In this document: positions 8,697 through 16,618 of the stretch, in pieces
Numbering within the stretch: position 1 is the first letter of the stretch
Layout of the letters: every line of letters begins with the position of its first letter
DNA from: an uncultured Myxococcales bacterium
GTDB taxonomy: Bacteria; Myxococcota; Myxococcia; Myxococcales; Myxococcaceae
NCBI GenBank assembly: GCA_937980205.1
Contig: CALJKW010000064.1
Span: forward strand, 62,001-126,000
Direction: 5' to 3'
Length of the DNA stretch: 64,000 nt
Notes under the pieces: generated by a model
What the model saw: only the letters and a program-made list of their open reading frames with translations
What the model was told of the DNA's origin: nothing
Databases searched by the model: none
Program-made: the position numbers and the translations under genes

Positions 8697-9529
8697 GACA
8701 GTGTGTGCTCAGGGGCAGCCCGCCAGGGGTAGAGTTCCTCTATCGCATCAGTGAACGGATGCGGCTCCACGAGCGGGCGACGCAGCAAGTGCTCGATCCG
8801 TTCCTTCCACAACAGGTGGAGGTCAGGTGCTTCCGCCGTCACCTCGGCGAACACGCCATGCCCGAACGGCATGAGATGCTCGTACTCTGCGCCGAAGCGC
8901 TTGGCGCACTCGGAGAAGATGGCCTGTAGCTTGGCGAGCACGTTGGGCGCTAGCTTGTCGGCCAACATCTCGCTCAACTGCTCCCCCGACGGGGGAAACC
9001 GAACGATGCGCAGGCGGCGAATCAGCGCGCTGTCGAGTTCGATCGCCGTGCGGTCGGTAGGGTTGTAAGTCGCAAGGATCGTGAGGTTCTTGGCAATGTA
9101 GATCGGCCGCCTGCTGTAGACCGAGATGAAGGGCCGATCTCGGTGTTCAAGGTACGTCATGAGCTCGCCGAGTACGCCGGCGAGATTGGCGCGCGTGAAC
9201 TCCTCGATGAGCAGGACATACCGGCGCTCTGGATCGTCCAGCGCACGTTGGTTCCAGTCGAGGAACACCCCGGGAACGACGTTCACGCCCGACGAATCGT
9301 CGATGCGGAGGCCCTCGATGAACTCCTCGTAGCTGAACGACTGATGGAACTGGATCTCTCGCACGAGGAGGGGCTCACCGCAGAAACGCTGCGCGGCGAT
9401 CGAGGCGACGAACGACTTCCCGGTCCCCGGAACGCCGGCCAGCGCGATGATTGAGCGGGATCCGTATCGTTCACACGCGGTCACGACGGACGAGATGGCG
9501 GATTCGGTGGCGGCGCCGTAGTTCTTCAT
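8693..9529 (-). CDS. mcrB: McrB-like AAA+ motor protein
   Basis: 278-aa AAA+ protein: Walker A GVPGTGKSF near residue 30, Walker B YVLLIEEFTRAN, and ATYNPTDRT, which corresponds to the McrB guanine-recognition loop region. An arginine-rich sensor (ALIRRLRIVRFPP) follows. It should energise the McrC-like nuclease. Unlike E. coli McrB it has no N-terminal DNA-binding domain, so specificity may come from another subunit, possibly the preceding 273-aa protein. The ATG at 9529 has an AAGGACC ribosome site, and the gene overlaps both neighbours by ATGA. Confidence 0.88.
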   Translation of the reverse strand: MKNYGAATESAISSVVTACERYGSRSIIALAGVPGTGKSFVASIAAQRFCGEPLLVREIQFHQSFSYEEFIEGLRIDDSSGVNVVPGVFLDWNQRALDDPERRYVLLIEEFTRANLAGVLGELMTYLEHRDRPFISVYSRRPIYIAKNLTILATYNPTDRTAIELDSALIRRLRIVRFPPSGEQLSEMLADKLAPNVLAKLQAIFSECAKRFGAEYEHLMPFGHGVFAEVTAEAPDLHLLWKERIEHLLRRPLVEPHPFTDAIEELYPWRAAPEHTLS

Positions 9530-10347
9530 CGAAGGTCCTTTGGAAGCGCGGCGCACCTCGATACATGCTCGATGTACTCGCGCACGGAGGCGAAGTCTTT
9601 GTGTACGTGCTTGATCCGGGCTGCCTCTCGCACGACGGAGAGCGTCGAGTCGTCGAGTTGGTAGTACGCCTCGTTCCCCTTGTCGGGGAACAGCGTCCAG
9701 CCGAAAGACGCCAGCGACACCCAAGGTATGATCCGGTCGTTCTTCTTGTCGCCGGTGATGGTTTCGTCACCCAAGATGGAAAGGTCGTTCTGCTCCCTCG
9801 CTTGTCGAATCTTGGCGATGCACTCTTCGAGTTGAGCGGCGTCGCACACCTTGAAGAGTCCGCGATTCAGCTCATCCGAGTTGATGCGGTTGTCGAGGGC
9901 CAGCATGGCCCGCCAGATGAAGGCAAACGGGAACACTCTGACCGCTTCTGCGTACTTCTGCCCGGCGCCCGACGGGTTGCGCAATTGACAAGTCGCCAAG
10001 GCGTACGCCGCATGGCGCGCCAAAAGCACGCGGTTCTTCGCCGTCACGATGTCGAGCCATCGCAGCGTGGCAACACCGAGGTCGGTCACGCGAACCTTGC
10101 CGGCGTCTTCGTAGAGCAAGCCGACGGTTTGATAGACCTGCCGGCCGTCCCGGTATCGCTTCGCGTCGGGCGTGGTCTTCGTCGGGTCCTTCGTGCGCGC
10201 CCGGTCATACGGCAGCTTCGCAAGCAGCTCTTCTGGCGTGAGGCCATCCGCCTCGAGAAACGGGCGTAGGTTGCCGGACTGGTTGTCGCGCGGCAGCAAC
10301 CGGAAGGTCTGATGAAGGGACCCGCTCCACGTCGTTTCGTCCGCCAT
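9526..10347 (-). CDS. Unknown protein of restriction operon, candidate specificity subunit
   Basis: 273-aa soluble protein that I do not recognise. The N-terminus (HQTFRLLPRDNQSGNLRPFL) and the middle (YQTVGLLYEDAGKVRVTDLG) have the look of winged-helix segments. No nuclease or methylase motif is visible. It is locked between the methyltransferases and mcrB by a TGATG junction on one side and an ATGA on the other, so it is an integral operon member. Because the McrB-like protein lacks its own DNA-recognition domain, a role in target recognition is the simplest guess. Confidence 0.6.
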   Translation of the reverse strand: MADETTWSGSLHQTFRLLPRDNQSGNLRPFLEADGLTPEELLAKLPYDRARTKDPTKTTPDAKRYRDGRQVYQTVGLLYEDAGKVRVTDLGVATLRWLDIVTAKNRVLLARHAAYALATCQLRNPSGAGQKYAEAVRVFPFAFIWRAMLALDNRINSDELNRGLFKVCDAAQLEECIAKIRQAREQNDLSILGDETITGDKKNDRIIPWVSLASFGWTLFPDKGNEAYYQLDDSTLSVVREAARIKHVHKDFASVREYIEHVSRCAALPKDLR

Positions 10348-11489
10348 CAGTCGATCGTCCCTGGGAAAAGGGCAACTTGACGAGGCTGACGCCTGGAACG
10401 ACTTCGTGCCACCGGCGCATCAGTCGTGAGTGCTTGGAGTGCTGCGCGCGCCAAGGCCTCCGCGAGTACAGGCGGAACGGCGTTGCCGATCTGGCAGGCA
10501 ATATCCTCCTGGTTGCCTTTGAACCCGAAGCTGTCGGGGAAGGTCTGGAGCCGAGCTCCCTCGCGCAGGGTGATGTTCCGGTCTTCTACCGGATGAGCAA
10601 ACTTGCCGCGCGTGAAGCTGTCGAACCTTGCGGTGATCGTTCCTGCCGGGCGGTCAGCGGCAAGGCGTCCGTACACGTAGCGATGCCCGATCTTCTCTGC
10701 GCCGGCCTTGTGACAGTCGACGCGCAGATGGACCGGCAGGTTCTCCATGCCCCCTCCAGGAGGAATATGCCGAAGTCGCTCTCGGTTTAGCGGCGAGAGG
10801 CGGGTTTGCCGGTGTAGCGGGTCGCGCGGCTTCAGCTCCTCGGGCGGCGGTGGAGAAGGCAGGTCGCCGATTGCGTCTCCGACCGTCACATAAGCTTCCG
10901 GCGAGCACTTCGCGGCCGGAAGCAGGAACGGACGGTGCTCGGACCGGCGACGCCCGAGCACCACGACGCGCTTCCTGAGCTGAGGTGCGCCGTAGTCGGC
11001 GGCGTTTACGACATGAGATTGGGTCTCGTAGCCGGCGTCATCTACTGCATCGAGGAACGCGTGGAAGAGTTCGCTTCCCCGCTTCCCCATGAGCCCCGGC
11101 ACGTTCTCCATGATGAACAGCCGTGGCGCGATCTCGCCGAGAAGCCGCGCGTACTCAAGGACGAGGGAGTTGCGCACGTCGTGATCAGCCCCAATCCGCT
11201 GAATCGAGAAGCCCTGGCACGGAGGTCCGCCGACAACGAGATCGATCTCTCCCTTCGTTGCACCTGCTGCACGAAGAAGCTCGCGCCCCGTCATCGAGGC
11301 GAGGTCTCTGCACAGCACCGGGTGCTTGAAGTTCTTCTCGTAGGAATCGACAGCGAGCTGCCAGGAGTCGACGGCGAGACGCACATCGAACCCCGCACGC
11401 TCAAGCCCTAGCGAGAAGCCGCCGGCGCCGCAGAAGAGATCGACCGCGGTGAACGCGGTCGAAGTATCATCGGTTTTGGCTTTAGGCAT
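10347..11489 (-). CDS. DNA (cytosine-5) methyltransferase 1
   Basis: 380-aa C5-methyltransferase. Motif I DLFCGAGGFSLG, catalytic motif IV GGPPCQGFS, motif VI MENVPG, motif VIII QLRKRV, and C-terminal motifs IX/X (REGARLQTFPDSF, QIGNAVPP) are all present, so the enzyme should be active. It transfers methyl from S-adenosylmethionine to cytosine to protect host DNA. It differs from the second methyltransferase immediately upstream. Paired unlike m5C enzymes are expected when each strand of an asymmetric site needs its own enzyme. It overlaps both neighbours. Confidence 0.95.
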   Translation of the reverse strand: MPKAKTDDTSTAFTAVDLFCGAGGFSLGLERAGFDVRLAVDSWQLAVDSYEKNFKHPVLCRDLASMTGRELLRAAGATKGEIDLVVGGPPCQGFSIQRIGADHDVRNSLVLEYARLLGEIAPRLFIMENVPGLMGKRGSELFHAFLDAVDDAGYETQSHVVNAADYGAPQLRKRVVVLGRRRSEHRPFLLPAAKCSPEAYVTVGDAIGDLPSPPPPEELKPRDPLHRQTRLSPLNRERLRHIPPGGGMENLPVHLRVDCHKAGAEKIGHRYVYGRLAADRPAGTITARFDSFTRGKFAHPVEDRNITLREGARLQTFPDSFGFKGNQEDIACQIGNAVPPVLAEALARAALQALTTDAPVARSRSRRQPRQVALFPGTID

Positions 11490-12813
11490 CGCAGGAGCCG
11501 AACTCCTTTCGATGCCCCGCCTTCAGCGAAGGGATGAGCCGCGAGAACGACGGACCGACAGGTGCGGTGATGCCCTCATCGAAGGTGTCGACGTCTTCCT
11601 GGGACTGCAGTTCTCGAAGGACGTGGCTTGCGAGGTGCGCGGCGAACGCAGGCGGAACCGCGTTGCCGATCTGCCGGAAGCGTTCGTCGAGGCTCCCGGC
11701 GAACTGGTAGTCGTCCGGGAAGCTTTGCAGCAACGCGGCTTCACGCACCGACAAGCCGCGATGCTGCTCGGGATGAACGTACCGCCCGCTCGCAGGGTTT
11801 CGCGCGTAGGCAGTGATCGTAATGGCGGGGCGATCCCAGAAGAGGCGTCCGTACACGTCTTCGTAGACGGCGCGCCCGTTGCGCTCCTTCGCCCTGCGCA
11901 AGCACTCGGGGCCGACGTGGTCGGGACGGCTTCCTCCATCGGGAGGAACCGCCATGATGGTCTCCAGCGTCGACTGTTTGTGTCCTGCGGTGTAGTGCAT
12001 CGGATCGCCGGGATCGCGCTCGCCGGCCTGCACGGGTGGCAGTGCGCCGATGGCGTCACGCACGGTGCGGAACTCCGATCTGGGAAGGAGCCTCGTCGGC
12101 GGCTTGAACTTCCTCGGCATCGCGAGCATCAGAGCCCGAAACCGCTCTTGGGGCACACCGAACTCGGCCATGTTGTGGACGCCGACGTGAACGAAGTAGC
12201 CGGCCTTCTCGAGGATCTCCCGAGCACGAGTCACAAAGGGCCAGTATCGGTCGGTCAGCAGCTCGGGCACGTTCTCGACGACCACCGCCGCCGGTTTGAG
12301 TTTTGCAGCGATGCGCGCGAAATCGACGAAGAGCGAGTTGCGCGGATCGCTCGAACCGGCCTCATTGCGGTGGGAAGAGAACCCTTGGCACGGAGCGCAG
12401 CCGATGAGCACGAGCGGTCTGGTCGGGTCCGGTCGAACGCGGCCGATCGTCTCCGCGAGCAACTTGGGCCTCCGCGCGAGTTCACCGATGTCAGCGTGGA
12501 AGGGTTTGACCCCAAGGTTCAGCTCGTAGGTCTGGTTGGCGACCTTGTCGATGTCCACCGCGCCGACGAGACGGAACGACGGCACCTCGCCGTTGACCGA
12601 CAGGAAGCCGGTCGACATGCCGCCGCAACCGCTGAACATGTCGATGACGTCGATGGGGCCCGACACGCCGCCCTTAGCGCGCTTCCAATTGTCGTTGAGC
12701 CGCAGGGCGGCGGTGCGCGGATCGGGTGTGCTGGCCTGAGAGCGGCTGGCTTTTGAGGCGCGACGCCCTCCGGGCGTCACGGATGGCGTGGTGGATCGAT
12801 TCTGGGTCCTCAT
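11482..12813 (-). CDS. DNA (cytosine-5) methyltransferase 2
   Basis: 443-aa C5-methyltransferase with a basic N-terminal extension (about 50 residues). Motif I DMFSGCGGMSTG, catalytic IGCAPCQGFSSH, VENVPEL, QERFRAL, REAALLQSFPDDY and QIGNAVPP are intact. The target-recognition region between motifs VIII and IX differs from methyltransferase 1, so the target strand or site should differ. Its start overlaps the RHH gene stop (ATGA), and its 3' end overlaps the next methyltransferase by 8 nt. Confidence 0.95.
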   Translation of the reverse strand: MRTQNRSTTPSVTPGGRRASKASRSQASTPDPRTAALRLNDNWKRAKGGVSGPIDVIDMFSGCGGMSTGFLSVNGEVPSFRLVGAVDIDKVANQTYELNLGVKPFHADIGELARRPKLLAETIGRVRPDPTRPLVLIGCAPCQGFSSHRNEAGSSDPRNSLFVDFARIAAKLKPAAVVVENVPELLTDRYWPFVTRAREILEKAGYFVHVGVHNMAEFGVPQERFRALMLAMPRKFKPPTRLLPRSEFRTVRDAIGALPPVQAGERDPGDPMHYTAGHKQSTLETIMAVPPDGGSRPDHVGPECLRRAKERNGRAVYEDVYGRLFWDRPAITITAYARNPASGRYVHPEQHRGLSVREAALLQSFPDDYQFAGSLDERFRQIGNAVPPAFAAHLASHVLRELQSQEDVDTFDEGITAPVGPSFSRLIPSLKAGHRKEFGSCDA

Positions 12814-13004
12814 CGACCGGCTCCCGATGGCGTGAGGGGGAGCGATTTTTGAAGCTGGAATCGCTCTCCGTCGAGGTGTTCGCGGATCAGGCGGGCGATG
12901 AGCGTGCTCTTCTTGAACCCCTGCGAGTCGCAGTAGCGTTCGAACCGCTCGAACTCGTCGGCGTCGAGAAGGACCGTGATCTTACTTTGCTTCTTGCGTG
13001 GCAC
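12810..13004 (-). CDS. Ribbon-helix-helix regulator of restriction operon
   Basis: 64-aa protein: KITVLLDADEFERFERYCDSQGFKKSTLIARLIREHL has the beta-strand plus two-helix pattern of CopG/Arc-type regulators. The GTG start at 13004 was chosen because AGGAGGG sits 9 nt upstream; longer in-frame starts have no ribosome site. As first gene of a seven-gene restriction-modification operon it probably binds the operon promoter and times expression, analogous to controller proteins. Confidence 0.72.
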   Translation of the reverse strand: MPRKKQSKITVLLDADEFERFERYCDSQGFKKSTLIARLIREHLDGERFQLQKSLPLTPSGAGR

Positions 13005-13027
13005 GGCTAGCCCTCCTGAACACGCCA

Positions 13028-13057
13028 GCAGTACCGCGCGATATACGGGGTTGTCAA
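13028..13057 (-). promoter_or_regulatory. Candidate promoter of restriction operon
   Basis: On the minus strand a perfect TTGACA (13057-13052) is followed after 18 nt by TACTGC (13033-13028), about 24 nt before the RHH start. The spacer carries CCGTATATCGCGCGG. A sigma-70-like promoter is plausible, and the RHH protein could bind here. Confidence 0.45.
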
Positions 13058-13084
13058 TACTTTGCCGCACGATCGCGGCAACAT

Positions 13085-13107
13085 GCGGACTAGTGCGTAC
13101 TAGTGCG
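13085..13107. repeat. Tandem ACTAGTGCG repeats at integrase operon end
   Basis: Two overlapping 13-bp copies, GCGGACTAGTGCG and GCGTACTAGTGCG, form a 10-bp-period repeat with two SpeI-like palindromes. They span the stop codon of the HTH gene at the very 3' end of the integrase operon, where the prophage should meet host DNA. This is a candidate attachment-site or recombinase-binding sequence. Confidence 0.45.
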
Positions 13108-13536
13108 GACTCGAAGCCACGCCGCCCGCTGCTCGGCCCACGTCCCCGCGTGGGCCACCGCCCGGAGGGTCCGCTCGGCCATCGGCTCGGCGCCGTCGAC
13201 GGCTTCGAGGGCCAGGACCTGCTCCTGGAGGTCGGCGGCCAGCATGAGCAGGTCGAAGAGCTGGGTGACCCGGGCGCGGGTGAGCCCCAGCTTGCGCGCC
13301 AGGGCGGCCTGGTCGGCCACGAGCCCGCGCTCGATGGCGGCCTGCAGGTGGTGCGCGAGGGCGAGCTGCCGGGCGACCTTGGCGGGGCGTCGCACGGGCT
13401 CGGGCTTGTCGGGCGGCGGCGTCGGGGTGAGCTCCACGCTGCGGCTCCGGCGCCAGAAGATCGGCTCCTCGATCACCCGGTAGTCGCACGGCGTGTTCTT
13501 CCTCGTGCCCTCGTCGCTGGTCTGCCGGTCGCTCAC
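13090..13536 (-). CDS. ParB/KorB-like HTH protein downstream of integrase
   Basis: 148-aa protein from a GTG with AAGGAGG upstream. Residues about 50-125 (RRPAKVARQLALAHHLQ, then a QAALARKLGLTRARVTQ helix-turn-helix and LLMLAADLQEQVLALEAVDG) resemble the DNA-binding part of ParB/KorB proteins. Coupled to the serine integrase by a GTGA overlap, it probably assists or controls recombination, for example as a directionality or regulatory factor. That role is inferred from position only. Confidence 0.65.
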   Translation of the reverse strand: MSDRQTSDEGTRKNTPCDYRVIEEPIFWRRSRSVELTPTPPPDKPEPVRRPAKVARQLALAHHLQAAIERGLVADQAALARKLGLTRARVTQLFDLLMLAADLQEQVLALEAVDGAEPMAERTLRAVAHAGTWAEQRAAWLRVRTSTH

Positions 13537-15077
13537 GCCGCCTCCTTCGTGCCCGAGGCGGCGCCGAAGTCGATCAGCTCGACGCGGCACGTGCCCTTGT
13601 CCTCGTCGACCACCACCTTGTCGATGAGCGCCCGCAGGAAGCGCCCCTGGTTGTCGGGCGACATGTTCACCCAGACCTTGGCGAAGTCGCGGAGCGCGGC
13701 GACGAACCAGGCGTGGTCCTTCCTGGCGATCTCCAGCTCGGCTGCGTCGCGCTCGAGGTCGCGGAGCTGCTGCTCGCTCGCAGCGAGACGGTCAGCCTCG
13801 ATGCCGAGCTTCTGCTCGACGAGCTCACGCGCGCGCCCATCGAGGCGGACGAGCTCCTCGGTGAGCCGGGAGGCGTTTGCCGAGCACTCGGCAATCTTCG
13901 TCGCCAGCTCCGCGCGCAGCTTGCCGAAGTCCTCGCCCTTGCCCGCGGTGAGCGTCTCGAGGTGCTTCGCGACGCGCTCGGCGAGCGAGCCGTCGGCGGT
14001 CGCGTTCGAGATGCGGGCGACGACGAACTCCTCGAGCGCGGCGGCGGGCAGCGGCCGTCCTGCGCACTGGTCCTTGCCGTACTTCTCGCGCCGCGAACAC
14101 CGGTAGTACCTGTGCGTCTTGCCGGTGGAGGGCTTCGTCGTCGAGCCCGGGCACATCATCTCGCCGCAGAGCGCGCAGCGCACGAGGCTGCGCAGGACGT
14201 AGTCGGGGTTCGTGCCGGTCCACCGCACCACGCGGCTCGTGCCCGCGAGGATGGCCTGGGCGGCGCGGTAAGTGGACTCGTCGATCAGCGGCGGGTGCTC
14301 GCCGGGGTGCAGCTCGTCGCCGTACATCATGAAGCCCGCGTAGATCGGGCTCTTGAGGATGCGGCCGATGCCCTCCTTCGACCACGCGAGCTTCTTGGTG
14401 ACCTTGGAGCCGCGCGGCAGGAGCATCCGCTCGTTCAGCAGATGCGCCACCTTCGCCTGCTGGCGGTGCATGAGGAACAGGTCGAAGGCCTCGCGGACGA
14501 CGCGCGCCTCGAGCTCGTTGACGAGGAGCTTCTTGTCCTTCACCGAGTAGCCGTAGGGCACCGGCCCGCCCGTCCACTTCCCCTTGCGACGGGCGCCGGC
14601 GATCTTGTCGCGGGTGCGCTCGCTGATCATCTCGCGTTCGAACTCGGCGAAGGACATCAACATGTTCATCGTCAGCCGACCCATCGCGTCGGCCGTCGAG
14701 AAGTTCTGCGTCACCGAGACGAACGAGGCGCCCGCCGCCCCGAGGCGTTCCATCACCTTCACGAAGTCGAGGAGCGAGCGCGAGAGGCGGTCGACCTTGT
14801 AGACGACGATGACGTCGACCTTGCCCGCCTCGACGTCGGCCATCAGGCGCGTGAACGCGGGGCGGTCGATGTTCGCGCCCGTGAAGCCGCCGTCGTCGTA
14901 GCGCTCGTCGACGAGCTTCCACCCCGGCTGGCGCTGGATGTACGCGAGGCAGGACTCGCGCTGGGAGTCGAGGGAGTTGAACTCCTGCTCGAGCCCCATC
15001 GTCGTCGACTTGCGCGTGTAGATGGCGACGCGCCTCGTCTCGGGCTCGACGCTGCTCCTCGGGGGGCGCCGGCTCAT
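13533..15077 (-). CDS. Large serine recombinase (prophage integrase)
   Basis: 514-aa serine integrase. The resolvase domain begins RRVAIYTRKSTTMGLEQEFNSLDSQ, with catalytic Ser24 in RKST, followed by VVYKVDRLSRS and MSFAEFEREMISERTRDK. Then come a recombinase domain (LLNERMLLPRGSK through ILKSPIYAG), a zinc ribbon (CALCGEMMCPG and RCSRREKYGKDQC) and a C-terminal coiled coil. The ATG at 15077 has GGAGGAGC and overlaps the preceding small gene (ATGA). It should integrate and excise the prophage at attP/attB, and it probably marks the left end of the element. Confidence 0.93.
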   Translation of the reverse strand: MSRRPPRSSVEPETRRVAIYTRKSTTMGLEQEFNSLDSQRESCLAYIQRQPGWKLVDERYDDGGFTGANIDRPAFTRLMADVEAGKVDVIVVYKVDRLSRSLLDFVKVMERLGAAGASFVSVTQNFSTADAMGRLTMNMLMSFAEFEREMISERTRDKIAGARRKGKWTGGPVPYGYSVKDKKLLVNELEARVVREAFDLFLMHRQQAKVAHLLNERMLLPRGSKVTKKLAWSKEGIGRILKSPIYAGFMMYGDELHPGEHPPLIDESTYRAAQAILAGTSRVVRWTGTNPDYVLRSLVRCALCGEMMCPGSTTKPSTGKTHRYYRCSRREKYGKDQCAGRPLPAAALEEFVVARISNATADGSLAERVAKHLETLTAGKGEDFGKLRAELATKIAECSANASRLTEELVRLDGRARELVEQKLGIEADRLAASEQQLRDLERDAAELEIARKDHAWFVAALRDFAKVWVNMSPDNQGRFLRALIDKVVVDEDKGTCRVELIDFGAASGTKEAA

Positions 15078-15252
15078 CGCTCCTCCGGCGCGGTCGCGAC
15101 GGACACAGGCTCGGCGGGCTTCGCCTCTCGCTTCTCGACGAGGGCGACGAGCCGCTCGAGGTTCTGGTTCAGGCGCGCCAGCTCGCGCACGAGCGACGGC
15201 ATCGTCGCTTCGTAGAACGTCTGGCCCATACGGGTGCGGAAGAAGTCGCTGC

Positions 15253-15256
<4 letters not shown>
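15074..15256 (-). CDS. Small integrase-operon protein
   Basis: 60-aa protein, mostly helical (SLVRELARLNQNLERLVALVEKR could form a coiled coil), with a Pro/Ala tail. No family was recognised. It overlaps both DUF2924 (upstream) and the serine integrase (downstream) by ATGA, so it is co-translated and may bind the integrase. Confidence 0.6.
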
Positions 15257-15834
<578 letters not shown>

Positions 15835-15935
15835 CGTGTCTCCGTGGTTCGCGGGAGCGCCATGCCCACGCGCCTGGGACATGACGGCTTCTTCCCCCGT
15901 GGAAGACAAGGCGAGAGCCTGGGAGAGCGACGACC

Positions 15936-16121
15936 TCACGACGCACCTCCGCTCGCGGCTTCGCGTCGTGCGCGGCGCTCGCGCCGCCACATGTCGAGCA
16001 GCGTCACGGCGAGGATCGAGGCGGCCTCGTCGAGGCGGCGCTCACGGTCGGCGTGGCGCTCCTCGGCGCTCTCGGTGGCAGGTTCGGCCGCGCTCGCGGG
16101 CGGCGTCGGGATCGCGTTCAT
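15936..16121 (-). CDS. Small helical protein, first gene of integrase operon
   Basis: 61-aa protein. Its core (EERHADRERRLDEAASILAVTLLDMWRRERRARRE) matches the N-terminus of the GNAT protein at 6061-6825 over nearly 40 residues. It is read from an ATG only 5 nt after a GCGTTTCCC promoter block, with no Shine-Dalgarno sequence, suggesting a leaderless message. It is divergent from the XRE repressor gene. The function is unknown. Confidence 0.6.
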   Translation of the reverse strand: MNAIPTPPASAAEPATESAEERHADRERRLDEAASILAVTLLDMWRRERRARREAASGGAS

Positions 16122-16126
16122 GGGAC

Positions 16127-16158
16127 GGGAAACGCGGCCCCGATGCGCGCAGTGGGAC
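16127..16158 (-). promoter_or_regulatory. Prophage-type promoter GTCCCA-N17-GCGTTTCCC
   Basis: On the minus strand GTCCCA (16158-16153) and GCGTTTCCC (16135-16127) are separated by 17 nt. The second block ends 5 nt before the ATG at 16121. It would drive the integrase operon. One of nine matching elements in the prophage. Confidence 0.65.
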
Positions 16159-16163
16159 AGGGA

Positions 16164-16185
16164 GATCATCCGCTGCCTGATGATC
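16164..16185. promoter_or_regulatory. Inverted repeat GATCATC-N8-GATGATC
   Basis: Perfect 7-bp arms between the divergent integrase operon and XRE gene, just upstream of the integrase promoter blocks. Candidate operator. Confidence 0.5.
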
Positions 16186-16189
16186 CCTC

Positions 16190-16226
16190 TTGCGCCCGGT
16201 GTGCAGTGTGCAGTATCTACTGCACA
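16190..16226 (+). promoter_or_regulatory. XRE promoter with overlapping operator
   Basis: TTGCGC (16190-16195), 17 nt, then GTATCT (16213-16218) gives a sigma-70-like promoter for the repressor gene. A perfect palindrome TGTGCAGTA-TC-TACTGCACA (16207-16226) covers the -10 block, with an extra half-site GTGCAGT at 16201-16207. This is the expected layout for repressor autoregulation. Confidence 0.65.
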
Positions 16227-16264
16227 ACACCTCCCGGGCATGCCGTCCGGGACGAGCGAGCGAC

Positions 16265-16618
16265 ATGGCCAAGCGAGAGAAACTCGGACATCGCCTCAAG
16301 CGCGTGCGCATCGCCCGCGACCTGAGCCTTCGCGAGACAGCGAGCAAGGTCGGCGTCTCGCCGACGTACCTGTCGCGCGTCGAGAACTGCCTCGACCCGA
16401 GCCCGCCCACCGAGAAGACGCTCCGCGCCCTGGCCGACGTCTTGGGGGACAACTTCGACGAGCTGATGCAGCTCGCCGGCCGCGTGCCAGAGGACGTTGA
16501 GAAGCTGATCAAGGCGGACCCGGACATGCCCGTGATGTTGCGGCGCGCCCGCGAGCAGAACGTGACCGGCGCGGAGTTCCTGGAGTGGCTCGAGACCAAG
16601 AAGAAGGGGGGCAAATGA
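16265..16618 (+). CDS. XRE-family repressor
   Basis: 117-aa Cro/CI-type HTH protein: GHRLKRVRIARDLSLRETASKVGVSPTYLSRVENC is a classic XRE domain in the N-terminal half. The C-terminal part is a short helical tail ending in a Lys/Gly-rich stretch. It overlaps the ImmA-type protease by ATGA. Together they resemble the ImmR-ImmA pair of ICEBs1-like elements, in which the protease cleaves the repressor to induce the element. The TGTGCAGTA palindrome upstream is its likely operator. Confidence 0.88.
   Translation: MAKREKLGHRLKRVRIARDLSLRETASKVGVSPTYLSRVENCLDPSPPTEKTLRALADVLGDNFDELMQLAGRVPEDVEKLIKADPDMPVMLRRAREQNVTGAEFLEWLETKKKGGK

Noticed and set aside
11449..12756. 435-aa plus-strand frame across methyltransferase 2
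   Set aside because: Antisense to an intact C5 methyltransferase with all motifs.
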